A DNA stretch of 64,000 nt, from positions 62,001-126,000 of the forward strand of contig NZ_QDGZ01000010.1 of the NCBI RefSeq assembly GCF_003076135.1. The letters run 5' to 3'. The position numbers and the translations under genes were made by a program. Source of the stretch: Nocardioides gansuensis (GTDB lineage: Bacteria; Actinomycetota; Actinomycetes; Propionibacteriales; Nocardioidaceae). Below, piece after piece: positions 61,612 to 64,000 of this stretch (its first letter is position 1; each line of letters starts with the position of its first letter). A model generated the notes under the pieces. That model was given only the letters and a program-made list of their open reading frames with translations. It was not told the DNA's origin and ran no database searches.

Positions 61612-62180
61612 GGCGTGCTCCTGGTGGCGGCGGGTGCCGCGGTCGGGCTGGTGTGGGGGTGGGTGCCGGCGAGGGCGCGCAGGGCGCGGCGGGCGCGGCT
61701 GAGGCGGAGCCGGTAGGCGACTGGCGAGATGCCAAGCACCTCGGCGGCCTCGGGCGCCGAGAGGCCGTCCCAGACCGCGAGCGCGAGCGCCTCCTGGTGG
61801 ACGGCACTCAGGCGGCGCCAGGCCTCGGCGAGGTCGAGGCGGGCGGCGACGAGGTCGGGCTCGGGGCCGGCCAGGTCGGGTCCGCGCAGCTGGGCGTCCG
61901 CGATCCGCACGGCGACGGCGCGATGGCGCTCACCGCTGCGGTGCTGGCTGCGCAGCGTGCGGTGGGCGACCCCGAAGAGCCAGGCCCGCGCCTCGTCGTG
62001 CGGCCGTGGCACGTCGTCGATGCGCCGCCAGGCGACGAGGAAGACGTCGGCGAGGACGTCCTCGGCGTGCGTGGGGTGGACCCGCCGCTCGATGAACCTC
62101 AGCAGGTCGGCGTACGTCGCCTCGTAGAGCCGCCGGAACGCCTGCTCGCGGCCCGGCGGCCCGTTGTCTGTGTGTCCCAT
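61608..62180 (-). CDS. ECF-type RNA polymerase sigma factor
   Basis: The 190-residue protein has sigma region 2 (FRRLYEATYADLLRFIERRVHPTHAEDVLADVFLVAWRRID) and region 4 (LSAVHQEALALAVWDGLSAPEAAEVLGISPVAYRLRLSRARRALRALAG). This is the group 4 architecture. The ATG at 62180 is supported by the domain start. It is cotranscribed with the membrane protein downstream and is divergent from the RTX-type protein, which may be one of its targets. Confidence 0.92.
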   Translation of the reverse strand: MGHTDNGPPGREQAFRRLYEATYADLLRFIERRVHPTHAEDVLADVFLVAWRRIDDVPRPHDEARAWLFGVAHRTLRSQHRSGERHRAVAVRIADAQLRGPDLAGPEPDLVAARLDLAEAWRRLSAVHQEALALAVWDGLSAPEAAEVLGISPVAYRLRLSRARRALRALAGTHPHTSPTAAPAATRSTP

Positions 62181-62332
62181 GCCCCGTACATGTCCCCCTC
62201 GGCGCAAGTGTGTCGCTTCCGGGGCGTCGGCGTCAGCGGACCAGCTCGACCGCTGCCGTGCCGCTGCGGCGACAACCTTTCGAGCGCTGGCAGCATCAGA
62301 TGAGCACACCTCCCCCGATCGAAGGACACCCG

Positions 62333-63721
62333 ATGCACCGGATCGCCCTCACCTCGCTCGCCCTGCTGGCGCCCGTGCTCGTCGCGCTGCCGGCCTCCGC
62401 GGCGGCCGAGATCTGCGACGGGCGCGCCGCGACGATCGTCGTCCCGCTCGAGATGGCCTACCCGTCCAGCTCGCACCACACCAAGCCGGTCACCGGCACC
62501 CCCGGCGACGACGTGATCGTCGGGACCGCGCTCGCAGACACGATCGACGGAGCGGGTGGCAACGACGTGATCTGCGGCCTGGAGTCCGAGGACACCCTGA
62601 CGGGCGGGGACGGCGACGACCGTCTCCTCGGCGGCCTCGACGGGCGCGAACGCGACCCGAACCCCGCGTCGAACTCATCGCTCGGGGACCTGCTCATTCC
62701 CGGACCGGGCGACGACTTCGTCGATCTCGGCCTCGACCCAGCCGCCGATGCCTTCACCTTCCGTCCGGACCAGGTCAGGTACGACGACTCGGCGACCGCC
62801 GTCCACGTCGACCTCACCCCGGTCAACGGCCTGGGCCGCGCAGTCGGCCAGGGCACGGACACGATCGTGGTCGTCGGACGGCTGGCCGTCGTGGGCAGCC
62901 CGTACGACGACCACATCATCGGGACGCCGTACGGGGACGTGATCATGTCCGACCGCGGCAGCGACTCCATCAGCGGCGAGGGCGGCGAGGACCGGATCTT
63001 CCCCGACATCGCAGGCTTCGACGTGATGGAGACAGTCGACCCGGAGGACGCGGACCACATCAGTCCCGACACGGTCGACGGCGGTGCCGGAGACGACTTC
63101 ATCGTCTCCAACTGGGGCCCGAGTGACGTCGCGGCCGGTGACGGGGACGACTACGTCGCCGTCTCCACCGGCGAGCCGTGGGACTCCTACGGCAGCGCCG
63201 ACGGCAGTCACATCGAGGGCGGCGCCGGTGATGACACCGTCTTCGCCGAGCTCGTCCGCAAGCTCCGTGTCAGCGGAGGCGGCGGCGACGACGAGATCAC
63301 CCATGACGTGTTCGTCCGGGGCGGACGGACGATCACCGACGGCGGTCGCGGGGACGATCGGCTCGCAGTGGGCAATGGGACCAAGCTGGCCCCCAGCGCC
63401 AGGATCACTGTCGATCGCCGACGGTCCCGCATCCGCATCGAGCGCACGGTGGCCTCGATGCGGGGCTACGAGCACCACCGCCTGTCCGGACCCGGCCTGA
63501 ACTGGGTCTATCTCGGCACGAACGCCAAGGACGACGTCAGCGCCCCTCGCAACCGGAGCCTGCGAGCCAGGACGTTCGCTGGCCGTGACCGGGTCGAGGG
63601 CACCAAGGGCCGAGACGTCCTCGACCTGGGACGTGGTGTGGACAGGGCCGACGGCGGCCGGGGCCGTGACACCTGCATCGACGCCGAGCGAGCGAAGAGC
63701 TGCGAGATCCGGAGTCGCTGA
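62333..63721 (+). CDS. secreted calcium-binding (RTX/hemolysin-type repeat) protein
   Basis: The 462-residue protein has a signal peptide (LPASAAAE, cleaved near residue 24). It carries many short glycine- and aspartate-rich repeats (GGNDVICG, GGDGDDRLLGG, GGAGDDFIV, GDGDDYVAVS, GGAGDDTVFAE, GGGGDDEI), the calcium-binding nonapeptide type. The C-terminal third has a beta-rich module (ITVDRRRSRIRIERTVASM...) and a final Cys-containing tail. AAGGA eight bases before the ATG at 62333 supports this start. It is divergent from the ECF sigma gene. A degenerate relative lies at 18700. Confidence 0.85.
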   Translation: MHRIALTSLALLAPVLVALPASAAAEICDGRAATIVVPLEMAYPSSSHHTKPVTGTPGDDVIVGTALADTIDGAGGNDVICGLESEDTLTGGDGDDRLLGGLDGRERDPNPASNSSLGDLLIPGPGDDFVDLGLDPAADAFTFRPDQVRYDDSATAVHVDLTPVNGLGRAVGQGTDTIVVVGRLAVVGSPYDDHIIGTPYGDVIMSDRGSDSISGEGGEDRIFPDIAGFDVMETVDPEDADHISPDTVDGGAGDDFIVSNWGPSDVAAGDGDDYVAVSTGEPWDSYGSADGSHIEGGAGDDTVFAELVRKLRVSGGGGDDEITHDVFVRGGRTITDGGRGDDRLAVGNGTKLAPSARITVDRRRSRIRIERTVASMRGYEHHRLSGPGLNWVYLGTNAKDDVSAPRNRSLRARTFAGRDRVEGTKGRDVLDLGRGVDRADGGRGRDTCIDAERAKSCEIRSR

Positions 63722-63921
63722 CGTCGGCGTCCATCGCCGGCTGCACTGAATCTCCGCCCGGCGCTCAGGGCGGTGGTCACCCACCAGTGGCAGGCGCCCG
63801 TCACGGCGTGGCCGGGGGCAGCGACGGCGGTCGTCTCGCCTGAAGGAGCCACTGGCAGGAGCGGCATCCGCATGGCCACGCTCGCCCACTACTCGACCGC
63901 GCCGATGGGTACCCGGGAACC

Positions 63922-64000
63922 ATGACCACGACCCCCGCACACGACCGCCTGGCCATCGTCACGGGCGCCGACTCCGGGATCGGCAAGGCGACCGCGGAGC
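63922..64000 (+). CDS. short-chain dehydrogenase (N-terminus only, cut by window end)
   Basis: The 26 visible codons read MTTTPAHDRLAIVTGADSG followed by IGKATAE, with the TGxxxGIG cofactor motif of the SDR family. The rest lies outside the window. The 200-bp stretch between the RTX gene and this start shows no other gene. Confidence 0.75.
   Translation, partial: MTTTPAHDRLAIVTGADSGIGKATAE

Overview
The window is high-GC chromosomal DNA from an actinobacterium. Gene order, many GTG starts, 1-4 base gene overlaps and the actinobacterial family set (DUF3039, DUF2017, DUF3048, CysO/Mec, cbiM-PDGLE-cbiQ-cbiO) all fit this. The mixture looks most like Nocardioides or a close relative in the Nocardioidaceae; that placement is an inference, as no rRNA is present. 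I count about 76 protein genes (one cut at each edge), one tRNA-Leu(UAG), a tmRNA, one probable c-di-AMP riboswitch, three strong or plausible operators, several hairpin terminators, two copies of a small palindromic repeat, and four eroded genes. I see no transposase, prophage or CRISPR array.

Layout. 1-9.0 kb: the end of a membrane glycosyltransferase-like gene; a minus-strand Ni/Co uptake operon (cbiM-PDGLE-cbiQ-cbiO) running on into DUF3618 and a GroES-like gene; a Nur-type operator between it and a divergent peroxiredoxin; a GH13 glucosidase translationally coupled to a resolvase-like protein, behind a large LuxR-type regulator. 9.2-33 kb: a stretched version of the mycobacterial block Rv1330c-Rv1341 (pncB, clpS, DUF2017, mec, cysO, cysM, murI, MBL phosphodiesterase, rph, rdgB). 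The order is kept, but three segments are inserted: a sugar ABC transporter (26.0-30.3 kb), a phosphodiesterase (23.2-24.2 kb) and a 10-kb segment (11.3-21.4 kb). The 10-kb segment carries an ABC exporter with a divergent two-component system, then a visibly less GC-rich, decayed stretch with aldehyde dehydrogenase, VOC protein, alpha/beta hydrolase, a DUF2314/DUF2185 gene and gene fragments.

33-50 kb: nicotinamidase, an amino-acid ABC transporter, the ArgP/LysE pair, a DUF2236 oxygenase-like gene, a metallo-hydrolase with a TPR-like protein, 4-hydroxyphenylpyruvate dioxygenase with a divergent Lrp regulator and shared operator, an IclR regulator, a helicase/DUF3039 pair, YqgE, a TetR regulator facing a gene of unknown function across a 28-bp palindrome, and a DUF3048 lipoprotein. 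50-59.8 kb: cell-envelope and translation-rescue genes: an NlpC/P60 hydrolase behind a ydaO-type c-di-AMP riboswitch, a FabG-like reductase, HIT protein, sulfatase, a PadR remnant, ssrA with smpB, an EnvC-like M23 peptidase with ftsX and ftsE, and prfB. 59.8-64 kb: a secreted protein, an ECF sigma factor with its probable anti-sigma factor, a divergent secreted Ca-binding-repeat protein, and the start of a short-chain dehydrogenase.

Functional themes: cysteine biosynthesis by the protein-thiocarboxylate route (CysO, CysM, Mec); NAD salvage (PncA, PncB); N-end-rule proteolysis (ClpS); metal uptake under Nur; peptidoglycan remodelling linked both to division (FtsEX with the M23 protein) and to c-di-AMP (riboswitch with NlpC/P60); and ribosome rescue (ssrA, smpB). 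All assignments come from reading the translated sequence and motifs; no database search was run.
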